Below the pieces are notes generated by a model. It made no database searches. It saw only the letters and a list, made by a program, of their open reading frames with translations, and was not told the origin of the DNA. Source: Atrina japonica (lineage: Eukaryota > Mollusca > Bivalvia > Pterioida > Pinnidae). Taken from it: a stretch of 64,000 nt of DNA. Numbering within the stretch: the first letter of the stretch is position 1; each line of letters begins with the position of its first letter. This document shows, in pieces, positions 10,480 through 21,588 of this stretch. The position numbers and the translations under genes were made by a program. The DNA lies in NCBI GenBank assembly GCA_030159075.1, contig BROG01000400.1, positions 317,501 to 381,500 of the forward strand. The letters are read 5' to 3'.

Positions 10480-11942
10480 ACTTATTTAATTATTGTTAGA
10501 CTTCTGATCTATAAAAAGCTATCACACACACACACACACACGCACACACATTTTCGTTTACTGTATATGGTATGATAAAATACGTCAGAGATACTGTTTA
10601 CAGTGTTAGTAACCGAGAAATATCTAAGTCAAAATATGATTGATCAAAGAAGATCTTGCAAGCAAGAAATCTATTGAAAAAATGATGTGAACGTGCAGAA
10701 AAAAAGAGATTGATTGGAAAAAATTGATGTAACAGGTCACCTTTGTGACACGTAGTTTATTTTCAATCAGAGTTGATTTAATTATATCTAACGAAAGAAT
10801 AATACATAAAAAGTAGTTACATGATTGAAAAGGTTGAACTCGAGTCTCTATGGGCTTTCTTTACTCTCATTCTTTCACCGTCCTCTGACAAGCAGTTATA
10901 CAGATTCAAATTGTCACGGATCAATTTTGGCATAGCGTTTTGCCAACAATTCAACAAGGTCTACATAATTATTAGATATAAAATTGTTTATTGTGTGACC
11001 TCGAATATCTAAAATTAGAAATCTGAAAGTCTGTCAGAAACGTTAATTTGATGAAAATATCGTTTAACAAATGTAAAGATATTTCTGTATGATTTAATAT
11101 GACACGTGCGATATTGTTCAGTCTGGAAGTCGATACTGGTATTCTATTATGTTTCATTTTTCTAGAGATATTTTGAGTTTTTCTGAAGAATGATAAAAAA
11201 TAAACATTCAGAAAAATGCCGCTCGGATTGGTACAAGGTATAAACTATTTATAAGTAATAAATATCAGCAATTTACCACCGTTTTCTGTTACAAAAAGTG
11301 GTATTTTTATATTCTACCAAACTGCAAAGAGGACTATAGTAAAATGTTCGCTATAGTAATAGACAGCTGCCATAAGTGAAATATATTTTCAAAGTATTTC
11401 AATTAATAGATATATACCACTGGTGATGATTTATAAATGGTGATGTTTATACCTTTTGCTTGATTTCGTCTCAATGTCACAAATAAAAGAATCAGTTCCC
11501 AGGCAACATATCTATAATCAATTGTCGCACAATGAAAACTCGTGGAATTGTACCCAAACCACCTCAACTCCAAGGTAGCTATAACAGAATAAATCATTTA
11601 AAACTATAGCTCATTTAACTGTTAATGAAGACATTTTATAGAGTTTTCACGTTTTCCGTTCTTTTTTTTTTAATACTTACACGTAAGTTCTTTTTCTCTA
11701 ACATGATTATCCTAGTGCTTTTTCAAATAAGCACTGGAAATTCCTTATCTGCATGAAACACATAGGTGACAAGGTACATTAACTGTCTTAGTGAACTAGT
11801 ATTATGATCTTGTTGCCGTTTCAATCGGCCAGTAACTGTTGCAGCTTGATCCCTTTATCTTTATGTACACATCGTTTTATCTTTGTATTCTATGTTTCAC
11901 TTAATGATTTTTTGCAGGCATTCGGCATTGCAAGTATTTTTG
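10480..11942. other. Unassigned AT-rich DNA with a short CA tract
   Basis: Only an imperfect (CA)n run at about 10523-10551 stands out. No coding signal. Confidence 0.45.
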
Positions 11943-12000
11943 GGTCCAAAGTCAGCAAATTTACTCCGTACTCAACATCAAACTAACTTTTTCTGATTCT
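11943..12000 (+). mobile_element. Fragment of the hAT-like MITE found at 17515
   Basis: It matches the left end of that element: 'gggtccaaagtcagcaaatt', 'tactccgtactcaa', 'aactaactttt'. No right terminus is found nearby. Confidence 0.6.
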
Positions 12001-12208
12001 ACGACAGAAAAGATCCTGCAACTCGGCATTACATGTCACATATCAGTTACAGAGTGTCACTTACAGCTCAGAGTAAATGTGCATTGACCAATAAATGTCC
12101 CTGTTTATTTCTGTTGTGTTCTTATTCAATAAATTTGCATCCGTGATTATTCTATAAAACCAATTTACGTATACACGGATGTTTACCATCTTTACTCTTT
12201 TTAAGTAA

Positions 12209-12450
12209 AAATGAAGAAGTACCAATGGATAATCGAAACTCAAGTCCATTAGAATACTAGAAATTAGATGTGTAAATGGTCTCAACATGAAGAACAATTG
12301 CGAATCCCAAACTGGATAGGAGCAGGTGCCCGGAAGGAGTCAGCGTCCTCTGCCAACATTCCACACTTGTCGCAGAGTTACTAGGTGAAGTTGTCATCAG
12401 TTACTTTTAAATATGAAAGGGAGTCGCTGACTATGATAGTACTCTAAAAT
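12209..12450 (-). mobile_element. PLE-B 3' tail (B4)
   Basis: In + orientation it starts with the terminal motif GTAAAAATGAAGAAGTACCA, followed by 'tggtctcaacatgaagaaca' and 'cggaaggagtcagcgtcctc'. The hexapeptide-repeat segment of other copies is deleted here. No RT coding part. Confidence 0.8.
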
Positions 12451-12496
12451 ACTATCTTTTCCAACTTCAGCTAGTAGATTGCTCCATTGATAGCTT

Positions 12497-12549
12497 GATT
12501 GATTGATTGATTGATTGACTGACTGATTGATCGATTGATTGATTGATTG
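12497..12549. repeat. (GATT)n microsatellite
   Basis: An imperfect GATT tetranucleotide tract directly abuts the minus-strand SINE1 and probably grew from its 3' tail. Confidence 0.85.
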
Positions 12550-12715
12550 GTGTACGCCACACAAAACAATTTTTTTTCAGTAATATGTTGGCGGCCAGTT
12601 TGTAATGATGGGGGTGAGAACCAGGTTACACTGTACCCGGGAAGAGACCACAGTCCTCCCCGGAAAGTAAACTGGCAAACTTTCTCACAAAATCAGCTTT
12701 CAGATTGGTTGATTA
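12550..12715 (-). mobile_element. SINE1, lacking the tRNA head
   Basis: The reverse complement carries the body from 'agctgattttgtgagaaagt' to 'tggccgccaacat' and a worn 3' end. The head is missing, so it is a 5'-truncated insertion. Confidence 0.8.
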
Positions 12716-13038
12716 AAGCCGTATTCAATATCGGTGGTGTGTCTATTTAGGGGGTATTTGGGCGTATTTGAATTCTCTAGCAATATGTAAATATATCACC
12801 TCGCGGGATTGTTTTGCAAAAATGATATTTTATGCCTCAGGTATCAAAGATCTTTGGAAATTACTTACTTTGATGACTTAACTCTCACGCGCACGGCTAT
12901 CACTCTTTAGCCAGAACAAACTGACGTGAATAAGCTTTTAGGAAATGAAGTAATAAAGAAGTATTGGCGAGAGCAGGAATAAAGAAAATTACTGATGACT
13001 AAGACGCAGAAGATGGAGATCCCCAGGAAAGAAGTTAA

Positions 13039-13120
13039 CCCTTTCACACCTGAGTATCTGAATGGTATGTTCTTTCTATTGTTTATGACCAGTCTATTGT
13101 GGCCTGTAGGGTTGAAAGGG
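13039..13120 (+). mobile_element. piggyBac-type MITE, 82 bp, intact ends
   Basis: The element is bordered by TTAA on both sides (13035-13038 and 13121-13124). Its termini are CCCTTTCA and TGAAAGGG. A TTAA duplication with CCC...GGG ends is the signature of piggyBac-superfamily elements. At 82 bp it cannot code for a transposase and is non-autonomous. It serves as the reference copy for five others in the window. Confidence 0.85.
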
Positions 13121-13124
13121 TTAA

Positions 13125-13626
13125 CAACTACTCCATAACAGCAATAATATGGTTCCCAGAAGGCAAGCACGTTTTGTGCGTGGTAGACTAAAGACAACTT
13201 GACGACGCACTGTGGAAAAAGACAAAAGGACAACAGTAGGATGGAATTCATGGAGAGGAGCGTGGGCCACTGCAGACAACATGGAGGCGTGGAGACAGAG
13301 TGTGGAGGCCTAATGTGCCGCCTGGTACGAAGTAACTGGTTACAGATAATGGCGTGCTTTAAAACAAACTTGCGTGAACACGATTTAAGAAATAATTATG
13401 ATGGATATATATGTACATATGGTAATTTATTCAAGAACTTTGTATCATAATTTTACATGGATATCAATGGCTTCTGTATTTTTTCTCGAAATTTAGCACG
13501 TTGATGTCATATCAAAAAGATTTAGTATTAAACAGGGCTTACTGGTGTAAATTTTAGAATATTGAATTAATGCCAATGTCCTTGATGAACCGGTATAATA
13601 TTCCAACCTGCGACTCGTGAATACCT
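13125..13626. other. Unassigned DNA
   Basis: An open frame at 13199-13450 has no recognisable domain and no support as a gene. Confidence 0.45.
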
Positions 13627-13634
13627 AATCTGCT

Positions 13635-13922
13635 GAACCGGCCTGGCTCAGTCACTAGCGCGCTCGACTATTGATCGTGAGGTCGTGAGTTCGAGTCCAG
13701 CCGACGACAGGTCGGTTTTCTGTCCTTCGGATGAGACAGTAAAAAAAACCGAGGTCTCGTGTCACAGTAGATGTCGGCACGTTAAAGGACCCCCACTGCT
13801 CAATGGCCGTAAGCGCCGGGCATAGGCCTAAATTTGAAGTCCTTCACCGGCATTTGGTTACGTCTCCATATGAGTGAAAGATTCTTGAGTGAAGATTTTT
13901 TTGTGGAACGTTAAACAAACCG
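13635..13922 (+). mobile_element. tRNA-derived SINE, family SINE2, near full length
   Basis: The tRNA-like head has an A box (TGGCTCAGTCACTAG) and a B box (GAGTTCGAGTCC). The core 'ccttcggatgagacagt', 'aaccgaggtctcgtgtcac', 'ggcacgttaaagg' follows, then 'cttcaccggcatttggtta' and a 3' end with 'aacgttaaacaaa'. AATCTGCT at 13627-13634 and 13923-13930 is a likely target-site duplication. The core recurs at 61.7 and 63.2 kb. Confidence 0.9.
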
Positions 13923-14069
13923 AATCTGCTAGAAATAAAGAAAAGAAATATGGACCAATTTTCATGTGACTTTTTTTACCAATAGTTGAGAAGACCTTTC
14001 GCTTAAAAAGATTATAACAGTATTAGGTATTGCATGATCCATAGCCTTTGGACGTGTCAATTAATGTAA

Positions 14070-14317
14070 ATATATAGGCATAATATCAGAATTATAGTTT
14101 TGAAAACTAATGGTTAAAAACAAATGTTCAAGACAATCGTTTCAAATTAAGAATTTTTTAAAGTGGTGCTAACAGTGTGAAATATTATTTTAGTATTTAA
14201 GATTATCAGCTGGTACCGACATATACCAGATGCTGGGTTTATGTACACACCCCGGGGACTCAAACGGTCCACCAGCGGTGGCAGTGACCCATTGGTTATA
14301 TTTATATATTGTATATT
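14070..14317 (-). mobile_element. R1 element, internally deleted, first of a head-to-tail pair
   Basis: On the minus strand it runs from 'gaccgtttgagtcc' through 'ggtaccagctgataatctta' to an end motif at 14077. It keeps the 3' half of the hammerhead-like segment (GAAAC, GATT, GTC, TTGAAC) but has lost the CTGATGA half. Its 5' border meets the end of the next R1 copy at about 14317. Confidence 0.7.
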
Positions 14318-14790
14318 ATAAACATAATATCTACGTAATGGATACGAAATAAACTGGTTCAAAGCAAATGCTCAAAATGATTGTTTCTGTCAATATAATT
14401 TATGTACCACCTGATAACAGATAACGTTTATGGAGTACTAGTATTACAAATGGTGATAGAACGTATACCTGCGTAATCTTCCCGCTTAAATGGCGTTACC
14501 GCGGGACATCGTCTGCTTGCATCATTCCATCGGTAATAGAAAGAATAGTCCCGCACAAACGTTATCGGGTATCACGTGGTACATGAATTAGTCCCGTTGC
14601 ACTTCATCAATTAAGCTCCTATTTAATTATACAGAGGTATATCTTCGAAAGAGAAAGTGGTATCACACAAGGTCAAAACAAAGAGTAACCACTGTAAAAT
14701 GATGACTATCTTCTGCTTTTCAAGAATTGGGGATTTAAATGATACTATCAGTGCGAAATATTACTTTAGTATAAAGATATAGGGAGTGTG
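14318..14790 (-). mobile_element. R1 element interrupted by a MITE
   Basis: The minus strand carries 'actttagtataaa', 'gtggttactctttg', 'gataccactttctctttcg', 'ttgatgaagt', then the MITE at 14404-14582, then 'attgacagaaac', AATC, ATT, TTGAGC. The insertion lies inside the hammerhead-like segment, between the CTGATGA-equivalent and GAAAC. The copy is truncated before the R1 start. Confidence 0.7.
14404..14582. mobile_element. MITE with about 29-bp inverted repeats
   Basis: The left end GTACCACCTGATAACAGATA and the reverse complement of the right end GTACCACGTGATACCCGATA continue together through AACGTTT. Length is 179 bp, with no coding capacity. It sits inside an R1 copy. No clear target duplication beyond AT. 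Confidence 0.8.
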
Positions 14791-15363
14791 GTGGAAGGGG
14801 AATAACTCCTGTAGTTTTAATCAGACGTTTGAACTACATAGATACAACGTAGTACCTGGATTCAACTTTCACCATATTAATACAAAAACTACATATACAT
14901 GACCGTAAAAAAAAACCGATTTAATTGCATCAAATTATATAAAGAGAAAATGTGTCCCATCACTAATTTGAAAATTAACATTCAATGGTTGCACATCCAA
15001 TGTATTAAAAAGTAGAACAAATAGATTTTATACCAAATTTTTTTTTCTCATAATAGTTAAAGTACATTGTATCTGTCACTATGATGAAAAGAATATTGTA
15101 AGTCATCTTTTCCGGTTTAATATCGTCATATCTTATCATACTTTAAAAGATGCATGTCATAGTTTTTTTTAATACATTCTGATGTTCATACCTGTTCAGT
15201 GTGTATATTATTTACATGTTGACACGTGTTTGTAATTGTTGTCTTCACCAAACACGTGTTTGCGTTTATCATCAACTCATTTATATATTTTTTTTTTTAT
15301 TTCATTCCTGACTGGTCACAGATTGACGAATTTCTTATACTACACGGACGACGTACATATACT

Positions 15364-15506
15364 AAAGTTTGCCAGTTTTCTTGCGGAAGGTCGGTGGTCT
15401 TTACCCGGGTAACCGGGGTTTCTCCTCCACCAATAAAAACTGGACGCCATCATATGACTGAAAGATTGTTGAGTATGGCGTAAAACAAAAAATCAAATCA
15501 AATCAA
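15364..15506 (+). mobile_element. SINE1, 5'-truncated, perfect 13-bp target duplication
   Basis: It starts in the body (AAGTTTGCCAGTTTTC) and ends 'gagtatggcgtaaaac' plus (AATCA)n. Flanks are ACGTACATATACT at 15351-15363 and again at 15507-15519. Truncation at the head with an intact 3' tail is what target-primed reverse transcription leaves. Confidence 0.93.
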
Positions 15507-15875
15507 ACGTACATATACTCGATTCACACCATTTGTTCGTGCACTTTACTTTTCTAATTGTCTAAACCTGTAAATAAAAAAAAACCGGCTATTTATTCTT
15601 TTCATATACACTATTTCGGAGCAGGACAACAGAAACTACCTGTGCAGGTAAATATATTTTTCATATCATCACTTACTTACTTACTTAACTTATTATCTAA
15701 TAATTAATATTGACAGTATATGTATAAGAAATGTGCTATTTCTTTTTGAAACTTAATTATAAGCAAAATACATTTATTTCTATTTTATATAAATACGTTT
15801 TTTGTGTAATTGAATGAATTTTCTATATGTCGAGCTTATAATTAATAAAACTGTTTGTGTCATTCCAGATTTTGA

Positions 15876-16119
15876 TTTGATTTGATTTGATTTGATTTGA
15901 TTTGATTTTTTGTTTTATGCCATACTCAACAATCTTTCAGTCATATGATGGCGTCCAGTTTTTATTGGTGGGGAAGAAACCCCGGTTACCCGGGTAAAGA
16001 CCATCGACCTTCCACAAATAAACTGGCAAACTTTCCCACATAATTCGAAACGACCCTAGAGGTGAGAGACCTTGTGATTTAAAGCGCAATGCTCTAACCA
16101 CTCGGCCACGGAGGCCCCC
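15876..16119 (-). mobile_element. SINE1, full length, perfect 13-bp target duplication
   Basis: The minus strand reads a tRNA-like head (GTGGCCGAGTGGTTAGAGCA at about 16104-16085), then the body with 'aagtttgccagtt' and 'cccgggtaaccggggtttct', then the tail 'tatggcataaaac' and (TCAAA)n. Flanks are TTCCAGATTTTGA at 15863-15875 and 16120-16132. This 244-bp copy defines the SINE1 borders. Confidence 0.94.
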
Positions 16120-16132
16120 TTCCAGATTTTGA

Positions 16133-16844
16133 GAGCGCGCTTCTCGACATATAGAACTATGTGTGAACTGAATAAATGTATATCATCGCAAACACTAATG
16201 GACTGCAGTGTTATTAATGACGACACATGTGACATCGAAATGAAAAAAAAATGTATGGAATGTAAGAATATTAATATAAACATATTATAGACAGAATACC
16301 ATAAATACATTTATACACAGTCATATGTAAAGAAACATGTCACATACGTGACGCATTTCGACTGGTTATTGAGCGAACGCCTAATGAGTAATCTGAGAAA
16401 TTATATTTCCCAGACACTCCTTTATTGATAAACCAAACCAAAGTCTAGAATTATTACTTTCAAGTCGGTTGTGTTGGGTTTATTTTGCACCTGCGCATCA
16501 ACCCACACTATCGTCTTCACAAGTAGTACAGTAATGACCAGGCAAATTTTCTGAGCAAACAATAAGAAAAGACATATTCATATAATATTAAAATTATTAT
16601 CGATTTTTTTTTTTAAAAAAAGTGTCACAAAACAAATTAAAGGATTTTAATTTGGTCGGGATATTTGCATATGACTTACTTGCGCTTAAATCATAGAGAA
16701 TTATAGGCGTTATTCTATTAATCGAGTATTTACCCGCACAATCTTCTACACAATATGTATTACGGTGAACGAGCAAATTTGCTATGGAAACAGAATGGGC
16801 TTATTCGCTTTTCAGTTATTATATTTGATTAAAATAAGAAAATA
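16133..16844. other. Unassigned AT-rich DNA
   Basis: Nothing recognised. Confidence 0.45.
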
Positions 16845-16845
16845 T

Positions 16846-17310
16846 AAAATCTCAGATACCAAAGTATAAATCCTCAGGATGTCCAGGATACATAAACAAA
16901 TCTGGTTATATTGGACAAACACGGATTTCTGGAAATTCAGAGGTGGGACAAGGTGCCATAGAGGAATAAGCATCCCCTGTTGACTCGTCACACCCGCCCT
17001 GAGTCCACAGCCATATTTAAATTATAGGTGAGGAAGGGATCCTCTTCACAATTGTTACAGACGACTCAGCAACCGCTATAGAACAGAGAACTCAACATTT
17101 CATTTTAAACAGAGCAATCGCAAACAAGACTATTATACCGACCGTGAAATTTGCGGAATGTTGATATCAAACCCGATTTTCGAAATCCATGTGCCAATAA
17201 CTTGTCAGTAAGTAGTTTAACACTGTATATGAAATGCTCATGTATTGAACATGCCCTGGCATATCGAATCATTTGTGGCGAGATAGATCCAAACATCATA
17301 TGCAGGTCAT
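16846..17310 (-). pseudogene. PLE-A copy A3: ORF tail plus 3' module
   Basis: The minus-strand frame 17299-17105 encodes the post-RT tail: 'IRYARACSIHEHFIY', 'LLTDKLLAHGFRK', 'STFRKFHGRYNSLV'. Downstream (lower coordinates) is the PLE-A module with 'gtggactcagg', 'ggggatgctta' and the end 'tttggtatctgagatttt'. The RT palm is absent. Confidence 0.75.
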
Positions 17311-17463
17311 TGAAGGGTATTACTACTTAAATGTGGAAAATTTACGATGGGAAAGCCGTAATCGTCGAGGTTTGCCGTAAAGCTGGTTGTTAATTTCCTG
17401 TGTCTGTAGCAAGTAAAATGTCCAAGCAGGAAGCACTTGTGCTTGATTCTGTAGAGTCCTTAA

Positions 17464-17951
17464 CTCTTTCACCCCTGAATATCTGAGTGGTATGCTCTTT
17501 CTATTGTTTCAGACCAGGACCCGAAGTCACCAAATTTACTCAGTACTCAAGCTCAACTAACTTTTGGCGATTTTAAGGTAAAAACATGCAAACTTTATTT
17601 TGTAATTGGACATGTTTGTATATTGATGGCATACAAATGTAAGTAATGATAAAAATTATTGCCCATTTAAAGAAAACTTTAAAGAAAAATTAAAAATATG
17701 CTTGAGTACGTACTCAAATCTTGAGTACCGTACTCAACGTATTTATTCGTTTTTTAAACGAAAATCGTAAGTGTGACGCAAAAATGTATATGTAAATGAT
17801 TAAAAATAATAATATGTTTCCTAGTCACTAAAATCCTAAAGTTTTATAAACAATTTTATAGTCAAAATAATGAAATAAAAGTTGAGTTTGAGTATTGAGT
17901 AAATTTGGTGACTTCGGGCCCTGTATATCATGGTCTGTAGGGTTGAAAGGG
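17464..17951 (+). mobile_element. piggyBac-type MITE split by another MITE
   Basis: TTAA at 17460-17463 and 17952-17955 borders an element starting CTCTTTCACC and ending GAAAGG. It is broken after 51 bp by a 409-bp insertion. Removing the insertion leaves about 79 bp, matching the 82-bp reference except for three bases at the break. Confidence 0.85.
17515..17923. mobile_element. hAT-like MITE nested in the piggyBac-type MITE
   Basis: The left terminus CAGGACCCGAAGTCACCAAA and the reverse-complemented right terminus CAGGGCCCGAAGTCACCAAA extend as inverted repeats for about 40 bp ('tttactcagtactcaagctc'). The CAGGG-type end suggests the hAT superfamily, but no 8-bp target duplication is evident, so the class is tentative. 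It is non-coding. Confidence 0.8.
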
Positions 17952-17955
17952 TTAA

Positions 17956-18830
17956 TTTCTAGCTCGTTCGGATATCACCGCATTGACATATGTATGATGT
18001 AACCCACAAGAAATCAATGACTTAACTTTACTTTAATCCAGTGAGACTTCAATAACATGTTCAGCTATCAGCAGTTAGTAACAAAATGGCGGTTTCTCAA
18101 TGATGGTCTCTGAAGTTCTAAAACCCTAGGCCGGTATTCATAAATTGTGAATATAATAATTGCAGGAAACTTTGGACCAAATATGACATCCATAACGACG
18201 GAGAAAGGCTTTAGAGACCGGTGACTAAAACTTTTTAAACGCTTCTTTGCGTTTGGTACGCTAAAATGTCTGCAAGACCTATCTTTCACCCACAAAATCC
18301 AATCCAGTCTATACTGTCTACTATTTTTAATTTGCATCCGACAGTTCCTCTCCATCACTTTTTGGTATTAGGCCTATAAATCGAAATGCCAGTTGTAAGT
18401 CATACCTAATGACTTTGTTTGTTTCGAGTCACGTTTGTTGACATTTGTGAATATGTATGAGTAAACAAGCACCATGTAAGAAATCTATTTACGTTTATTC
18501 CCCTATGTATAATAAACATTTTTAAAGCTTTTCATAGTGTTACAATGAGAAAACGTTGCAAAATTTTAAAAAGAATTGGTGTATTTTCATAAAATTTGCA
18601 AGACGTAATTACGCATAAATTAGGGAGAATTATGATCTTGTTTTATTAGCGGGAAATCTAGACTCTACCCACGCAATTTTCGACACAATTTTGTATAACA
18701 ATGTACTGGTAAATATGCTGAGCAAACAAAGATTGGTATATTCACATTTCAATCAATATCTGATTCCAGCAAAACCAAAGATTTGTGAATAGAGCATTTG
18801 AATTAGTGTATTTTATAGTGTGTGCTCAAA
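17956..18830. other. Unassigned DNA
   Basis: No repeat or coding signal. The open frame at 18358-18068 on the minus strand has no recognisable domain. Confidence 0.45.
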
Positions 18831-18834
18831 ATTA

Positions 18835-18914
<80 letters not shown>
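18835..18914. repeat. (TA)n microsatellite
   Basis: About 78 bp of perfect TA dinucleotide. Confidence 0.98.
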
Positions 18915-18916
<2 letters not shown>

Positions 18917-19106
18917 TAGTTAAAAGGGAAATAACTCATGGAAAATATTACTCTTAGAAAACTAAACATGCCCCACAACATAATGCTCGACACTCTTCAG
19001 TACTTTCAGCGTTTTGATTCTTCATTTAATTGAAATTGTTCACAGTATTTGATCATTCTCTGTCTTTAAAAAATGGAAATAATGAGTAAAATATAGTAGA
19101 TAATGC

Positions 19107-20354
19107 TACGGTGGCTGGTTTAGGACACAATTTTTGTTTCTATCTCGTTATAACGAGAAAACTATATCGTTATAACGAGGTAATTAAGTCGTTATAACGA
19201 GAAAATTATATCATGATAATGAGATAATTAAGTCATTATAACGAGAAAACTCTCGCTATAACGAGATAATTAAGTCGTTATAACGAGAAAACTATCTCGT
19301 GATAACGTAATAACGAAGTAATAAAGCTATGGAAACGGGAGAACTAATTCATTAAACCAACTCAGTTACATGTAACTTGTTATTCTTATGTTATACAATG
19401 TACGGCTTGTGTCATTGTCAGAATTATGTATGCTGTGTTTTAGTATGCTAGGCTTTATATATTTTTGGTGATTTTAGTATATAATTTTCGGTACAGAATA
19501 TTATATTTTGGTCTCGATATGGTCCGCTCCTGGAACACATGCCCTTCTGATATACAGCCTGTTGTACTTAAACAATCATATGCACTATAACAAAACACGT
19601 ATCACTACCACTTGGATAATAATCTTCACATTACACATTTTTTGATTCATTCTAGTGCAAAACGACTATAGAAATAAATGTGTAATATTCTACATACATG
19701 TATATTATTTTGCAACCTCTGTCTGCACACTAAAGTTGCAAATTTGAAGAAAAACATCAATAATTAAAGAGATCAAGTGTTTGAAATAGTGCACGCCTGT
19801 AGGCCTACTATCATCAGTAGCATCGTTAATCGTTCAGTATTTTTTCGTCATAAGATTCACACTTCATGCTTTGAATAGACCATGTCATGCAACATCATTC
19901 ACTCGAAAATATTTGTTCAAGTTGGAAAAAATTAGAATAGAGTTATAACCTCAAACACTATACTATCACTTCTTCACATATACAAATGTACTTTAGTTGA
20001 TAAATCTGGGTATTGACTTCTAATAAGTCGACTTTGTAAATCGGCTTCCGTTCGGTATCCATTGACTTCTAATAAGTATCGACTCTTGTTTTCTCTGCTT
20101 CCCACGTTTAAATTATCTCGTTATCACGAGATAGTTTTTTTCTTTACAACGACTAAAATTTTCTCGTTATAACGAGAAAGTTATCTCGTTAAAACGAAAT
20201 AATATTCTTGTTATAACGACTTAATTATCTCGTTATAACAAGATAGGTTTAACCGTTATAACGACTTAATTATCTCGTTATAACGAGATAGTTTTCTCGT
20301 TGTAACAAAATAGTTTTCTCGTTATAACGACTTGTGTACTAAAAAGCCACCGTA
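19107..20354. mobile_element. Non-autonomous TIR element with TCGTTATAACGA palindrome arrays
   Basis: The outer ends are inverted copies: TACGGTGGCT...ACACAA on the left and TTGTGT...AGCCACCGTA on the right. Inside each end lies an array of the self-complementary word TCGTTATAACGA (19141-19315 and 20115-20332), about 15 exact or near-exact copies. They are mostly joined by 'gaaaac' or 'taattaagt'. The roughly 790-bp middle has no frame resembling a transposase and holds a local duplication of 'attgacttctaataagt' (about 20012 and 20063). Subterminal palindrome arrays are typical transposase-binding layouts. The superfamily cannot be named and no target duplication is clear. Confidence 0.8.
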
Positions 20355-20950
20355 CCCTTTAACACATTTTAAACACATTTGAACGCTTTGCAAATATCAA
20401 GCAGTCTTGAGCTTTAGAGTTAAAATCATTACTCCATCATCCCCCGTTGATCAACAATATATTTTATGGGAGTGTGTAAATATAAAGCCAACTTTCATTT
20501 ATTATGCCACATTTGTAAACTCTATATTTTTAAAATACATTTTTAATGTTTGGATGAGAATACATTTCATTGATAGCTTTTCATGATCAATGTTTGGTTA
20601 GAGTTATTCCCCTTTAGCAGACATATTTTTTCGGTCAACTTGCTGAGCTCGAGTTTCTTTTCTTTCAGCAACAAAATTGGATAACATATAAATAATGAAA
20701 TGGACATCAAAACTTTCTCAAAATCAGTTGCATAGATTAATGAAGAGCAGAAAAAATGTTTATGTATCTAAAAAAATGTTTCCAAAGGATTTTCACACCA
20801 GAATACTTCACTTAATTTGGTTGTTTGTAATTATATATGTTGTCCTTTAACATGGTCGCTAAAGGGAAATAACTCTAGCAGATTGCTGTCTATTGATAAC
20901 TAATAATTACCAAAAACAAATATTTTGATTTTTTCTACTTTAACTTCTGA
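20355..20950. other. Unassigned AT-rich DNA
   Basis: It holds one AAAGGGAAATAACTC motif at about 20861. Nothing else seen. Confidence 0.45.
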
Positions 20951-20953
20951 AAG

Positions 20954-21355
20954 TTGATGTACAATAACCAATATACACATGCATTAAAATCTTATATTCC
21001 GAATCTATATATTGTGAAAATAAGGTCAGGTCCAGTGTGGTATTCATATATAAACAGTAAGTTTGAATTAATCAATTGCAATAAAAAAGTGCCAAAACTT
21101 TTTTTCTCAAGCAATTTTCACAAAATATGTAGGAATATAAGAAATGTGCACAGACCTAAACATTCTTAAATTCCCATATATTCTTTGAAAATTGTTTGAG
21201 AAACCCAGTTTGGCAATTATTCTCTTACAATTGATTGATTCAACCTTACTTTTGGTACAGGAATAACACCACACTGGACGTAAATGTATAGGAATATACG
21301 GTTCTGTATCCCTGTCTATTTCTCTTATTTCTTATTATGCATCAAGTACAAGTAG
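20954..21355. mobile_element. Two R2 elements in inverted arrangement
   Basis: A + strand R2 copy (about 20954-21165: 'gatgtacaataac', 'ggtattcatatat', 'ttttcacaaaatatgtagg') is followed by a minus-strand copy (about 21166-21355: 'gagaaacccagtttggcaat', 'cttatttcttattatgcat', 'caagtacaagtag'). Together they form a large imperfect palindrome. Confidence 0.75.
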
Positions 21356-21361
21356 AAGAGA

Positions 21362-21588
21362 TGGGCCTTTGTGGTCCAGTGGTTACAGCATCGCGCTTTT
21401 AATAATGAAGTCTATCACTTCCTATCAACGCAGTTTCGAGCCCCGCTGGAACCTTAGCTGATTTCTTGCGGAAGGTCGATGGTCTCTTCCCGCGTAAACG
21501 GGGTCCCTTCCCCACCATTAAAAACTGGTCGCCATCATATAACTAAAAAAAATTTAGTGTGGCGTTAAACAACATCCAAAATTCAAAT
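21362..21588 (+). mobile_element. SINE1, near full length
   Basis: The head is GGTCCAGTGGTTACAGCA with B box 'gtttcgagcccc'. The body follows ('ggtctcttcccgcgtaaacg', 'aactggtcgccatcatat') and the 3' end is 'gtgtggcgttaaac'. It abuts the R2 pair. The flanking repeats are imperfect ('gtagaagag' and 'gtagtagaaag'). Confidence 0.88.

Noticed and set aside
12390..12410. CTGATGA on the minus strand in PLE-B tails (12.4 and 47.97 kb)
   Set aside because: It is followed by CAA..TTCACC and not a stem with GAAA; no ribozyme layout.
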